A stretch of 49,755 nt of DNA from Desulfobulbus sp. (GTDB lineage Bacteria; Desulfobacterota; Desulfobulbia; Desulfobulbales; Desulfobulbaceae): assembly GCA_028684915.1 (NCBI GenBank), contig JAQUEZ010000027.1, forward strand, positions 1 to 49,755, read 5' to 3'. A program made the position numbers and the translations under genes. Of the stretch, positions 36,201-44,590 are shown one piece after another. The notes below the pieces were generated by a model, which did no database searches, was not told the origin of the DNA, and saw nothing but the letters and a program-made list of their open reading frames with translations. Within the stretch, counting starts at the first letter, position 1. Every line of letters begins with the position of its first letter.

Positions 36201-36534
36201 GGTGCGCGAACTGGCCGTGGATGTGCTCTCCCGCGTGGGGTATACGGTGTTGTCCGCAGAGAGCGGTGGCGAATGTTTGCAGCAGCTCAGAGGGCCTGTG
36301 GCCCGAATCGATCTTTTGCTCAGTGATGTGGTCATGCCTCACATGAACGGCAAGGAACTCTACAAGCAGGCGAGCGCACAGATTCCAGGGCTCAAAGTGC
36401 TCTACATGTCCGGATATACCGAAAACGTGATCGCCTCGCGTGGTGTGCTAGATGAGGGCATTCAGTTTATCCAGAAACCCTTTACCCCTAAAGCCCTGGT
36501 TGCCAAAGTTCAGGAAATAATAAACCCAGGGTAA
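33241..36534 (+). CDS. PAS-domain hybrid histidine kinase
   Basis: A protein of 1097 residues. Helix 1 (WLFIYVILILAVLVGGGWFF, about 6-25) and helix 2 (about 290-314) enclose a periplasmic sensor of about 265 residues. Three cytoplasmic PAS domains follow (about 335-455, 470-590, 595-720), then HisKA with His735 in GGVAHDLNNLLSPILGYSEV, an HATPase_c domain (NLVVNAQDAM, DTGCGMSDEVR, GQGTGLGLATTYGI), and a C-terminal receiver with Asp1029 in LLLSDVVMPHMNGKELY. All catalytic residues are present. ATG 33241 is chosen; the in-frame TTG 33220 is less likely. The ligand is unknown. No response-regulator gene is adjacent, so phosphotransfer likely goes to a separate partner. It converges with the DUF4424 gene, one base apart. 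Confidence 0.93.
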   Translation: MLSRRWLFIYVILILAVLVGGGWFFRHEEQQIRHQVTDQLESIAQLKIHQIQQWRAERLGDAQVLVDAPFAAEIVSQWLEAPTPETTNDLIVWFQSLQKNYQYSDVLLLDAQGKIRLRLAEDSGPIKQEIRDQVEEAAKQHKAQMTDLHKVALHPPHQDVISPLFGGKGKTREHIGTILLRINASTFLYPMLQSWPVESGSAETLLVRRVGESVLFLNDLRHQRDSALQLSIPILQHNLPAAMAVGGREGIVDGLDYRNVQVIAVGYPVKGTDWYMISKVDTAEALAAWNLHAIYIATLVVGAILVLTTGLAVIWQRSRKEHYKLALQAEVERRRIEARYRTILLSVGDGVIVCDGEGRVQLLNPVAEVLTGWIKDDAMGRPIEEVFHIVHEETGQPVENPVHRVLREGIIVGLANHTSLITPDDVAYPIADSGAPIFDEQGQVSGVVLVFRDQSEERLVAAKLMRTANLLERAEEMADMGCWEFDFNTKIVWASPSARRIYGLGGETWTIDEIQGVPLPEYRMVLNRALKALVHDHAPYDVEFRIRRPSDGVLVDIRSQAEYNPEAHKIFGIIQDITQQKRAASEILESESRYRSLFQNNHAVMLLVDPDTGRVLDANPAAVDFYGWSREELLKKSIGEINTLTAEEIQVAMGDAQTDQRHTFAFRHRLADGSTRDVEVISGSILIGGQEQLYSIVQDVSGRRQAEEQRERLQEQLLQAQKLESVGRLAGGVAHDLNNLLSPILGYSEVLQADLPTGSVHHGYVETVHQAALRARDLVRQLLAFGRKQTLLMETVDLNQIVRSFVPLLRRTIREDIRIDLSLSPAADPVRVDVGQIEQVIMNLVVNAQDAMPEGGAIMVETEAVVLDRTYADSHSDVQPGPHVQLTVSDTGCGMSDEVRAQIFNPFYTTKEDGQGTGLGLATTYGIIKQHGGHIWVYSELDQGATFKIYLPTVDVGGHCPLEESQPMEENRGAYSGTVMVVEDNAMVRELAVDVLSRVGYTVLSAESGGECLQQLRGPVARIDLLLSDVVMPHMNGKELYKQASAQIPGLKVLYMSGYTENVIASRGVLDEGIQFIQKPFTPKALVAKVQEIINPG

Positions 36535-36535
36535 T

Positions 36536-37585
36536 TCACTCCGCAAGCGGTGAGACGATCAGCAGGCGCAGGTCGTTTTGAGGGATGAAGTTTTCGCGTA
36601 CAACTTCGAAACGGGTTGGGCCGGTTTTGCGAATGCCGTCGATGCAGAGGGAGAGAATGTTGCTAGTCTTGCCTTTATCGATGCTCAGGTGAAATGTACC
36701 GATGGGGCCCTTCCAGGTATTAGCGGTGGTCAGTACATAATCGACAAATACGGCCATGCCGGTTCCAGCCATCTCGCCACGGCCAGGAGGATAAAGCCGT
36801 TTGACGATCCCTTGGCGGGTCGCGGGATCAATGCAGTAGTCGCGGATCAGTTCCTGTTGGTAGGGGGCGAGCTCCTTTTCTTGAGCCGGCCAGGTAAAAA
36901 TGCCGCCGGGCGGTGCCGGATCATAGCTGTGCTCGATAAGCATATCTTTTCCGGCCGGGAACCGTTGCGGCCAGTGGTAACGGAGGATCACCGACCAGAG
37001 CGGGGTGGGCGCACTTTCCGCATAGAGTTCCACAAGGCCCAGTTGTTTGAGGCGTTTTTGCGTCGGTGCATCCAGGCCGTTGAGGAAGGCGTTGACCTCC
37101 TCAACGTCGAGTGACAGTGGGATGCCGAATTCTCCTAGGATCTCGGTGACGTCCTTACCCGGAGTGTCATACCTGTCTTTGGCCTGTTTGCGTTGATCAT
37201 AGGGCGGTTCAATCACGGCTCTGCGGTCCGTGCGCACCGGGATGGAGAGGTCGTTGACCTTGGCGGTGAAGTTGACCGGATTTGGGGATCGCATCTGTTT
37301 TTCGTCCAGAGCATATCCCGCATTGTTTAAATCATTGAGCGAGATCGGCGGCAGGGGAAAGATCACCTCTCCTTCCACGGGCTGCGGCCCGTTGTTGTGG
37401 AAAAGATACCGGACTTCAACGTTATGCGTGCTGATGAAGAGATCTTCACGCACCATGCGTACCTGATCGGTGCGACCGAACTGCAGGCCTGTGGCTGTCA
37501 GGCCGCCGAAACCGTCATTGGCCAGGCTTATTGAGGGGAGCCACCACAGCCAGAGCAGGAACAGAAGCGTCTTGTTTCCTTTCAT
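36536..37585 (-). CDS. DUF4424 secreted protein
   Basis: A 349-residue protein with a signal peptide (LLFLLWLWWLPSISLANDGF). The mature start NDGFGGLTATGLQFGRTDQV and VEVRYLFHNNGPQPVEGEVI mark DUF4424, a family of exported proteins of unknown function with a beta-rich N-terminal module. ATG 37585 overlaps the acyl-CoA synthetase stop by 4 bases, and GGAGG lies 7 bases upstream, so it is translationally coupled to that gene. The functional reason for the pairing is not clear. Its 3' end lies one base from the stop of the convergent kinase gene. Confidence 0.82.
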   Translation of the reverse strand: MKGNKTLLFLLWLWWLPSISLANDGFGGLTATGLQFGRTDQVRMVREDLFISTHNVEVRYLFHNNGPQPVEGEVIFPLPPISLNDLNNAGYALDEKQMRSPNPVNFTAKVNDLSIPVRTDRRAVIEPPYDQRKQAKDRYDTPGKDVTEILGEFGIPLSLDVEEVNAFLNGLDAPTQKRLKQLGLVELYAESAPTPLWSVILRYHWPQRFPAGKDMLIEHSYDPAPPGGIFTWPAQEKELAPYQQELIRDYCIDPATRQGIVKRLYPPGRGEMAGTGMAVFVDYVLTTANTWKGPIGTFHLSIDKGKTSNILSLCIDGIRKTGPTRFEVVRENFIPQNDLRLLIVSPLAE

Positions 37586-39705
37586 ACCTTGCCTCCTTGG
37601 GGGTGTTTCAAGCGCATACGCGCATCCAGGGCCAGTACCCTTCCATCAAATCCAACGCGTACCGGGTTGATATCTATTTCTTCAATTGCCGGAAACTCCA
37701 CAAGGAGCTGGCTCAGATTACAGACCGTCTCAATAAAAGGATCCGGGGCAACAGCTGCCTGGCCACGAATACCCGAGAGTAGGCGCCATGCCTGTAATCG
37801 TTGCAATTTTTCTCGGATTTCCTCCTGAGAAGATGGGCAGAGCACCCGCTCCACATCCGAAAGCACCTCAAGCAAAATTCCGCCATAGCCGAAGAAAACC
37901 ACCGGCCCAAAGGAAGGATCCTGGAGGCCGCCGATAAAGAGGTCGTGGCCTTCTCCGGCCATGGCCACAACCCGTACCCCGTCAAGTCGGGCGCCTGGAG
38001 CATACTGGGCCAGGTTGGTCTGAATCTGCGCAAATCCCGCCTCTACCTGCTCTCGATTATTGATACCGAGGAGAACCCCGCCAGCCTCGGTTTTGTGCAC
38101 CGCCTGGGGGGACATCACCTTCAGTGCCACAGGAAAACCTATGGTCTCAGCGAGATCGGCGGCGTGTTGGGCCGAATGAGCAACGGCAGCCTGCGGACTG
38201 TTCAGGCCGCACAAGTTGAGGAATTCAAGGGATTCTTCGCCGATGATCCCTGTATGCCGACTCAACCAGTTGTCAGGGGCTTCGTTATTGAGAATTGGGG
38301 TGGGGGAATCGGGCTGAAACCGGCCCTTTGCCCGGTGGCTATGAAAATGCATCTGTCGGTGTAGGGCAAGGATCGCCTCCTCAATGCCATTAAATACCGG
38401 AATTTTGCATCGCTCTTTCAATGCTGCCAAGGTCGGGCCATCGCCGTACAGGGCTAGGGCCAGGGGTTTTGCCGAGGAACGCACCGCGCCGGTCAGCTCG
38501 AGGGTGAGATCGGTGGTGAACATGGAGGTAAACACATCCTTGCCGCCGGTCGGCATGCGCGGCCATTGGCTGACAAAAACCGCGCCATCCACCTGGGGGC
38601 TGGCAAGCACATGACTGAAGATCAGGGGATATTTGTCGATCTGGTAAATATCGCCCATGTCAAGCGGGTTGGACAGGCGAATGATCCCGGCATTGGCGAT
38701 CTCCCGCAGTTCCCGGTAGAAATCTTCTCCCGGATCGGCGAAGGCAAATCCTTGGCGTTCACAGAGATCGGCCATGGCCACGCCCAAACCTCCGGCCGGG
38801 CTCATGGCCATGATCCGTTTGCCGCGCATCGGTGGCAGCATGAAGGCTTTGGTGGTGGTGATGAAATCGTGGAGATGGTTAATGCGAAGGATCCCGGCCC
38901 GTTCAAAGGCGGTACCAATGATGGCCTCATCGTTACTGAGCGCGGCGGTATGGCTCATCGCGGCCTGATTTCCGGCTGCGGTGGTGTTGGCCTTGAAGAT
39001 GATGATTGGTTTGTCGATTGCCTGGGCCGCCTCGATCAACCGTTTGCCTTGGGTGATACTCTCCAGGTAGATTCCGATTACTTGGGTTGCGGGATCTTGG
39101 CCGAAGTATTTAAGGAAATCAACCTCATCGAGATCCAGTTTATTGCCGATGCTGGCAAATTTAGCCATACCGACCTGCTCGTTTTCCAAAAGATTCCACA
39201 GAAACAGACCCAGGCCCCCGCTCTGGGTGATCAGGGAAAAGCCACCAGGTCGCAGCGGATGGGAGGGGACAAAGGGGAGGCAGAGGCCGCTTGTGGTGTC
39301 GGCCAGAGTCAGACTGTTGGGGCCGACAAAACGAATACCGTGGGTTTGGGCCAAGGCTCGGACTTGATCTGCCAGGCAAGTGCCTTGTTCGCTGGATTCG
39401 TTAAACCCACCGGATTGGATGGCTAAGCGCTTGATCCCGGCCCGGCCGCAATCTTCCACCGCTTGAGGCACAAAACGGGCGGGAACAAGCAGGGCAGCCA
39501 GTCCGGGCACAACGGGTAGCTCTGAGGCAGAGCGATAGACCCGGATGCCACTGACATCGGTCTCGGTACTGGTGGGGTTGATGCCGAAGATGCGGCCGCG
39601 GAAGCCCCAGCGCAGGCAGTTTTCGACAATGATGCGCGGGGTATTCTGGGCCTTGGAGGACAGGCCGTAAACCGCAAGGGAACTCGGGGCAAAGAATTGA
39701 TCCAT
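37582..39705 (-). CDS. ADP-forming acetate/acyl-CoA synthetase (fused alpha-beta)
   Basis: A fusion of 707 residues. The CoA-binding Rossmann-like module begins FAPSSLAVYGLSSKAQNTPR, followed by two succinyl-CoA-ligase-like flavodoxin domains with the phosphorylated His252 in AMSHTAALSNDEA. The C-terminal ATP-grasp domain includes GFPVALKVMSPQAVHKTEAG and IDINPVRVG. Such enzymes interconvert acyl-CoA, ADP and Pi with the free acid, CoA and ATP, conserving energy in fermentation. Pat-type acetyltransferases share this architecture but carry an additional GNAT domain, which is absent here. Substrate range cannot be read. It is coupled to the downstream DUF4424 gene. Confidence 0.9.
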   Translation of the reverse strand: MDQFFAPSSLAVYGLSSKAQNTPRIIVENCLRWGFRGRIFGINPTSTETDVSGIRVYRSASELPVVPGLAALLVPARFVPQAVEDCGRAGIKRLAIQSGGFNESSEQGTCLADQVRALAQTHGIRFVGPNSLTLADTTSGLCLPFVPSHPLRPGGFSLITQSGGLGLFLWNLLENEQVGMAKFASIGNKLDLDEVDFLKYFGQDPATQVIGIYLESITQGKRLIEAAQAIDKPIIIFKANTTAAGNQAAMSHTAALSNDEAIIGTAFERAGILRINHLHDFITTTKAFMLPPMRGKRIMAMSPAGGLGVAMADLCERQGFAFADPGEDFYRELREIANAGIIRLSNPLDMGDIYQIDKYPLIFSHVLASPQVDGAVFVSQWPRMPTGGKDVFTSMFTTDLTLELTGAVRSSAKPLALALYGDGPTLAALKERCKIPVFNGIEEAILALHRQMHFHSHRAKGRFQPDSPTPILNNEAPDNWLSRHTGIIGEESLEFLNLCGLNSPQAAVAHSAQHAADLAETIGFPVALKVMSPQAVHKTEAGGVLLGINNREQVEAGFAQIQTNLAQYAPGARLDGVRVVAMAGEGHDLFIGGLQDPSFGPVVFFGYGGILLEVLSDVERVLCPSSQEEIREKLQRLQAWRLLSGIRGQAAVAPDPFIETVCNLSQLLVEFPAIEEIDINPVRVGFDGRVLALDARMRLKHPQGGKV

Positions 39706-39781
39706 GTTTCTCCCTGGTGGTGGAAACAGGAGAACTCCTGTCGGGTTATTGGTGAGTGGTGATTATGGTAAACGCACAGTT

Positions 39782-40648
39782 TTACTGTCTGCGTTCTCTG
39801 CGCAATGTTGCTGGCAGCAGGCTGAGGATAAACCATCCGCAGGAAATGAGGATGATGGTTGCCCCTGTGGCGGTTCGGGCCCAGTCCTGGGCGGAAATAA
39901 TCAGACCGCTGATTGAGGAGATGAGGCTGATCAAGAGTGCCCACCAGAACATGGCGCCTGCGGAACGGGCTAGGTTGCGGGCTGCGGCTGCAGGGACAAT
40001 GAGCATGGCCGTGACCAGAAGAACGCCTACTGCCTGCACCGCAAACATGACGATCAGAGAGAGCAGGCCAGTAAAAATATACTGGTGAATGGCGACCCGG
40101 ATACGGTGCGCCTTGGCCAACGTCGGATTGAGACCGATGTAGAGCAGATGGTTGTAGCTCTTTACCTGAAAGCTCATCAGGGCGATAAACAGTAGGATGA
40201 GAAAAACGATCTGCCCGTCGCTGATGGTGAGAATATCACCGTAGAGAAATCGCTGCAGGTCACGCGCGAGAGTGCGATCCCGGCTGACGATGGCCAGGCC
40301 GAAGGCCACCATGGCCGAGAAAAATACCCCGATGACGGTGTCACTCGACAGGCCGGAGCTGCGCTGCATGACCATAATCCCCAGGCCGACCAGCAGACCG
40401 AAGGCGGGCATGGTCCAGTTGGGATCGACCGCAAACAGCAAACCCAGGGCGACGCCGGCAAAGGCGGAGTGGCTGATCGCATCGGCAAAAAAGGCCATGC
40501 GGAAGTTCACCACCATAATGCCCATCACCGCGGCCATCGGTGCCAACAAGAGCAAGCCGACAAAGGCCTGCTGCATGAACCTTGCCTGGAGGCAGTCAAA
40601 GGGTAGGAGCGTGGCGACAAGGTTGTAGAGTGGCGAGAGATCAATCAT
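39782..40648 (-). CDS. znuB: Zinc/manganese ABC transporter permease
   Basis: A permease of 288 residues with about eight or nine helices, ABC-3 family. The pattern LLAPMAAVMGIMVVNFRMAF, FFADAISHSAFAGVALGLLF and DTVIGVFFSAMVAFGLAIV is characteristic. It forms the membrane channel of a ZnuABC-type importer with the two genes before it. ATG 40648 (AGGGA upstream) overlaps the znuC stop by 8 bases; reading further upstream would only produce an extra 13 residues from within znuC. Zinc is inferred from the His-rich ZnuA; manganese is possible. Confidence 0.9.
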   Translation of the reverse strand: MIDLSPLYNLVATLLPFDCLQARFMQQAFVGLLLLAPMAAVMGIMVVNFRMAFFADAISHSAFAGVALGLLFAVDPNWTMPAFGLLVGLGIMVMQRSSGLSSDTVIGVFFSAMVAFGLAIVSRDRTLARDLQRFLYGDILTISDGQIVFLILLFIALMSFQVKSYNHLLYIGLNPTLAKAHRIRVAIHQYIFTGLLSLIVMFAVQAVGVLLVTAMLIVPAAAARNLARSAGAMFWWALLISLISSISGLIISAQDWARTATGATIILISCGWFILSLLPATLRRERRQ

Positions 40649-41468
40649 CGCATCTTCCCTGACAGCAGGGCGCCGAGCAGACCGCACGATTGTCGGGCAT
40701 GGAACGGGAACTGACCAGCCCCATGTGCATGCCGAAGATGTCGGTCAGGTTTTCGCTGGTCAGGGTGAGTCGGGGGGGACCCTCGGCGGCTACCCTGCGG
40801 TTGAGGCAAATAACGTGAGTGGCGTGGTGGGTCACTGTGGCCAGATCATGGCTGACCATCAACTGGGTGAAGCCTTTGCGGTTGCGCAGTGTATCGAGCA
40901 GCTCACAGAAGATGAGTTCTCCGCGGAAATCGACCCCGGCAGACGGCTCATCCAGAACCAGCAGATCTGGATCCTGGCGTAAGGCAAGGGCCAACAGTAC
41001 CCGTTGCAACTCACCACCTGAAAGGGCGCCGATCTTTCGCGTGGCAAGATGCTCGGCCTTAACTTGGGCAAGTATTTCCTGCGAGTGTCGATGGATATTC
41101 GTGGCAATACCGAACCAGAGCGGTTTTTTCTGAAACCCCATGGCGAGAAATTCACTCACCGTCAGCGGCATGCCGCGATCAAAGGAAAGACGTTGGGGCA
41201 CATAGCCGATGCGAGGCACCTTGACTCCATTGCCAAGGAAGATCTTGCCCTGGTAGCCAATTTCTCCCAACAGGGCCATGAGCAAGGTGGTCTTGCCCGC
41301 ACCGTTTGGGCCGATAATAGCTGTGCAGCTCCCTTTGGGCACGGTCGCACTCACCGCATCAAGGATGGAGACACCCCCGCGTTCGACCGTTACCTGATCG
41401 AATCGGACCGCAACCTCGACCTTGACCGGATCCGGTTGGTAGAGGGGGATGGGATTAGCGACGACCAA
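40641..41468 (-). CDS. znuC: Zinc/manganese ABC transporter ATPase with Cys-rich tail
   Basis: A protein of 275 residues. Walker A IIGPNGAGKTTLLMALLG, Q-loop RIGYVPQRLSF, signature IGALSGGELQRVLLALAL and Walker B DLLVLDEPSAGVD are intact, and the H-switch is in MVSHDLATVTHH. It energises metal import with ZnuA and ZnuB. No ATG gives a complete protein; the best start is TTG 41468, inside the end of znuA. The last 12 residues are unusually cysteine-rich (C264, C268, C269 and C273 in VCSAPCCQGRCDD), a possible metal-sensing tail not typical of ZnuC. Confidence 0.9.
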   Translation of the reverse strand: MVVANPIPLYQPDPVKVEVAVRFDQVTVERGGVSILDAVSATVPKGSCTAIIGPNGAGKTTLLMALLGEIGYQGKIFLGNGVKVPRIGYVPQRLSFDRGMPLTVSEFLAMGFQKKPLWFGIATNIHRHSQEILAQVKAEHLATRKIGALSGGELQRVLLALALRQDPDLLVLDEPSAGVDFRGELIFCELLDTLRNRKGFTQLMVSHDLATVTHHATHVICLNRRVAAEGPPRLTLTSENLTDIFGMHMGLVSSRSMPDNRAVCSAPCCQGRCDD

Positions 41469-42393
41469 GGATCTGTTCCAGGGTCTTGAGGTTGGACTGC
41501 ATTACCTGCTGGTAATAATCAAGAGGCGCGTTATCCGGACCGTTTGCCGCTGGATCCAAACGGGCGGATTTGATACCGGCCTCGCGGGCAATGGTTTGGC
41601 CGACAGCTTGCGGATACTGGGGTTCGGTAAAGATGGCTCCCGCCTTTTGGGCCTTGATGTCGGCAACAAGCGCGAGAATCTCAGCAGCGGATGGATTTTG
41701 GCCAGCATGCGCTTGGACTACAGCCACCACCTCCAGCCCCATGTCGCGGGCAAGATAATCAAAGACCCCATGCTGGGTGACGATACGGTTATTGGCAAGT
41801 CCTTTCCCCGCCTCGGCCATGGTTGCCGCTAATTGCTGCATCTTTTGGCCGTAGGTCTTGCCATTAGCCACTATGGCTGGAGCGAACTCGGGCAGGCTAT
41901 GCGCCAGGGCCTGGGCTATGTTGTCGGCAAGTAGGGCGGCCATGCGTGGGCTGGCAAAAAGGTGGGGGTTGGGCCCGGTGTGGTGCTCCTCTTCGTGCAT
42001 GTGTTGCTCATGCTCTTTTTCTCTGTATTGGAGGATTTCGCTGATACCGCTTGAGCTGTCGATGATCTGGAGGGACGCGTTGGCTTTTTTCAGCGGTGCG
42101 CCCAAAAACTCCTCCATTCCCAGACCGTTTATGATCAATAGATCCGCCTTGGCCAGTTTCTGCATGTCCTGGGGCGTCAGGGCGTAGTCATGGGGGCAGC
42201 CGAGACCGGCGGGAATCATCAGGTCGATATCCACGCCCTCCACCCCTTGGATGACGTTGCGGGTAATCTGATAGATGGGAAAGGTACTGACCAGGATTTG
42301 CAGGGTTGCTTCCTTGGCCCAACTCCATGAAGGGTAGCAGGCCAGGAAGAAAATCAGGGCAATAAGAGGAAGTAAAGCGCTTCTTTTCTGCAT
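41455..42393 (-). CDS. znuA: Zinc/manganese ABC transporter substrate-binding protein
   Basis: A periplasmic cluster A-I binding protein of 312 residues with a signal peptide (LLPLIALIFFLACYPSWSWA). Metal ligands are expected at His68 in GCPHDYAL, at GPNPHLFASP, and at RIVTQHGVFDYL and FTEPQYPQ. Between them is a His/Glu-rich loop (KEHEQHMHEEEHH) typical of zinc-binding ZnuA. ATG 42393 follows GGAGG at 7 bases. I see no clear Zur box in the 145 bases before it, though a hairpin is present at 42474-42493. Confidence 0.92.
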   Translation of the reverse strand: MQKRSALLPLIALIFFLACYPSWSWAKEATLQILVSTFPIYQITRNVIQGVEGVDIDLMIPAGLGCPHDYALTPQDMQKLAKADLLIINGLGMEEFLGAPLKKANASLQIIDSSSGISEILQYREKEHEQHMHEEEHHTGPNPHLFASPRMAALLADNIAQALAHSLPEFAPAIVANGKTYGQKMQQLAATMAEAGKGLANNRIVTQHGVFDYLARDMGLEVVAVVQAHAGQNPSAAEILALVADIKAQKAGAIFTEPQYPQAVGQTIAREAGIKSARLDPAANGPDNAPLDYYQQVMQSNLKTLEQILGRR

Positions 42394-42473
42394 GAAAACC
42401 TCCAACGAGCAGTGTCTCTGCGAGAGCGATAACCGAAAAAACAACAGAGACTGCACAATGAAAAATCAGGATT

Positions 42474-42493
42474 GCCCTTTCACCTGAAAGGGC
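42474..42493 (-). terminator. Hairpin between the small unknown gene and znuA, possible weak terminator
   Basis: GCCCTTTC-ACCT-GAAAGGGC is a perfect 8-bp stem. On the minus strand a run of T residues follows after about 7 bases, which is further than in a standard terminator. It may end the L,D-transpeptidase transcript or belong to the znuA leader. Confidence 0.4.
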
Positions 42494-42537
42494 GCGTGAG
42501 CCGCGACGGGAGTGTTCTTCTCAGGACAAGGTTATTT

Positions 42538-42735
42538 TTATCCCTCGATCCAGACCTCATTGAGGACGCAGACCTGGTCCTCGGGGCGCATGACTCGACA
42601 GCGAAGGACGCCTTCTTGGAAGGTGCCGTAGGTGGCTTGTCGCGGAATTTTTAGGGTGCCTTGGTCATCGAGTTCCACCATCACTACCACATCGCCGCCG
42701 TTCCCCAAGGTGAGTTCACAGGGTATCTTGCGCAT
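42538..42735 (-). CDS. 65-residue protein of unknown function
   Basis: A short beta-rich protein (MRKIPCELTLGNGGDVVVMV, then GVLRCRVMRPEDQVCVLNEV) with three cysteines and no signal or membrane segment. It superficially recalls small CooT/NifT-like proteins, but the match is too weak to name. The start ATG has a GGAAG about 8 bases upstream and overlaps the end of the L,D-transpeptidase gene by 20 bases in another frame, so the two are probably one transcript. Confidence 0.5.
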   Translation of the reverse strand: MRKIPCELTLGNGGDVVVMVELDDQGTLKIPRQATYGTFQEGVLRCRVMRPEDQVCVLNEVWIEG

Positions 42736-44590
42736 AGGTATCTTCCGCTTTTTGCTCTTTGATTTGTACCAGATGCTGATGTCGGATGCTGCTGGCCTGT
42801 TGATTGCTGGGCTGCCCCTTGACCTCCGGGACCTGGGTGTTCAACTTGAGGGGCGAGGGCTGCGCATTCAAGGCTGCAAAAATACTGTTGTCGCGGTTGT
42901 AGAGATCGGGCTTGAACATTACCTTGCCGTCGCTAACATTGGTGGTCAGATACATGAGGTAAATCGGCAGGGGCTGTTTCAAAATGACGGTGGTGGTTTT
43001 TCCGGAGGCCAGAATACGATCCATTCTCTCCGGTGTAGTGGGGTTGCCCGGATCGTTGGTCAGAATCAACCGGCCCAGATCAAGAGGATTCTGTACCCGA
43101 ATACACCCATGACTAAAGGCGCGACGTGTTCTGCCAAATAGCGATTTGCTTGGCGTGTCATGGAGATAGACGTGGTACGGGTTGGGGAAGAGAAACTTGA
43201 TCATCCCCAGAGCGTTATCCCGGCCAGCGTCCTGACGGAGCGTATAGGGAAAGTATTTCCCCCGATATTGACTCCAGGGAATCGAATTGGAGTCGACTTC
43301 GTTGCCTTCGCGGTCGAGCACGCGCAACCGTTGCCTGGCGAGAAATGCCGGGTCGTTGATGATGCTGGGAACGGTTTCGTTCTTGATGATATCCGGGGTG
43401 ATGGTCCAGGTCGGATTGAGCACGATATAGGTGATGGCCGAGCGGAAAATCGGCGTCTGGTGGTAGGGTTTACCAACCATGACTTTGCTCGTCCAGACCT
43501 GTTGGTTGTTGTGATAGTATTGCAGCATGAACCCCGCGATATCAACGATCAGGTTGGAGCTCGGCAAATCGTGGATAATCCATCGGGTCCGTTCGAGGTT
43601 GACTCTAATCTGTTTAATCCGTTCTTCCGCGGTGATGTTCATGGCACCTACCGTGGTCGTGCCGACGACGCCATCGGATTCAAGATGGTGACGTTTCTGG
43701 AAGGCTTTGACCCCATTAACTAAGGCTTGATCGTACAGGTTGCCTTTCTCATGGGCGGTGGCTGGGCGGTAGTCATCGGTTATTAAAAGGCGCCGTCGTA
43801 AGGCCGGGACTCTGGTATCGCGCATTCCAGGGCGCAGGCTGGGGCCAGACGGCACCTGGGGCCAACCACCACTACCGGCTATGTTTTTGTAGCGGCGGAG
43901 TGCTTCTTTCATCGCCACGTAGGCCTGGTGATGCGGAGAAAGTTGGTCTAGCGCTGCCCGGACGGTTCCGGTTTGTATGGCATTGAGGTAGGTATCCACC
44001 GGAGAGGTGCGGGGTGTAGTGGTCTCAAGATTCTGTTTTTCGTCGACCTTGCTGGGGTCGACCTTGCCGTAACGCTTGTGCTGCCCCAGGAGAATAAAGG
44101 CATCGGAGAGAAGGAGATCGTACTCGACCTGATGGGAGATCGACATCGTCTCTAAAGGTTCATTGAAATATTGGTTGATAGTTTTGAGGTGATAATCATC
44201 AGGAATAAACCCCTCTTCCGCTCCACCGATAATCGCGGAGATGAGCTGGGTGATATTGTTTTTGTTGGTCCATAGCGGAGCAAAATGATTTTTCCGATAC
44301 AGATCAAGAAGGTAGGCCGCAGTGTAGATTGGTTCCTGATCGGTGGTGTCCACGGGCCCGTAATAGAGTTGCTCCAGGCGCTGCTGGATGAGCTGCTGTT
44401 CCGGGTCAGCTGAGATAGGCGCTGGATCTGCACCTTGATCATTCACCGCACCATTTTGCAGGCTGGGAATAGGTTGGATCGGGGTGGCCTCCTCAGCCTG
44501 AGCAGAACCTGCAACAGGAGAGAGAAGAGTGAACAGCAGGGCTATAAGCGCACAAAAAGTGGAACGTCCGGTAGGACTCAACAGCAACAT
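42716..44590 (-). CDS. L,D-transpeptidase (YcbB/LdtD-like)
   Basis: A secreted enzyme of 624 residues that makes 3-3 peptidoglycan cross-links. A signal peptide (about 10-32) is followed by an N-terminal scaffold domain (AAYLLDLYRKNHFAPLWTNK). A peptidoglycan-binding helix bundle (VNGVKAFQKRHHLESDGVVG) and a YkuD catalytic domain with Cys496 in FSHGCIRVQNPLDLG come next, with DTPSKSLFGRTRRAF leading in. The domain order and length match YcbB. The C-terminal 60 or so residues are Gln/Ser-rich and unassigned. It precedes a small unknown gene with which it overlaps. Confidence 0.9.
   Translation of the reverse strand: MLLLSPTGRSTFCALIALLFTLLSPVAGSAQAEEATPIQPIPSLQNGAVNDQGADPAPISADPEQQLIQQRLEQLYYGPVDTTDQEPIYTAAYLLDLYRKNHFAPLWTNKNNITQLISAIIGGAEEGFIPDDYHLKTINQYFNEPLETMSISHQVEYDLLLSDAFILLGQHKRYGKVDPSKVDEKQNLETTTPRTSPVDTYLNAIQTGTVRAALDQLSPHHQAYVAMKEALRRYKNIAGSGGWPQVPSGPSLRPGMRDTRVPALRRRLLITDDYRPATAHEKGNLYDQALVNGVKAFQKRHHLESDGVVGTTTVGAMNITAEERIKQIRVNLERTRWIIHDLPSSNLIVDIAGFMLQYYHNNQQVWTSKVMVGKPYHQTPIFRSAITYIVLNPTWTITPDIIKNETVPSIINDPAFLARQRLRVLDREGNEVDSNSIPWSQYRGKYFPYTLRQDAGRDNALGMIKFLFPNPYHVYLHDTPSKSLFGRTRRAFSHGCIRVQNPLDLGRLILTNDPGNPTTPERMDRILASGKTTTVILKQPLPIYLMYLTTNVSDGKVMFKPDLYNRDNSIFAALNAQPSPLKLNTQVPEVKGQPSNQQASSIRHQHLVQIKEQKAEDTYAQDTL

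Noticed and set aside
42394..42537. Zur box upstream of znuA
   Set aside because: No palindrome resembling a Zur operator found; only a GC-rich hairpin and a long-range inverted repeat.
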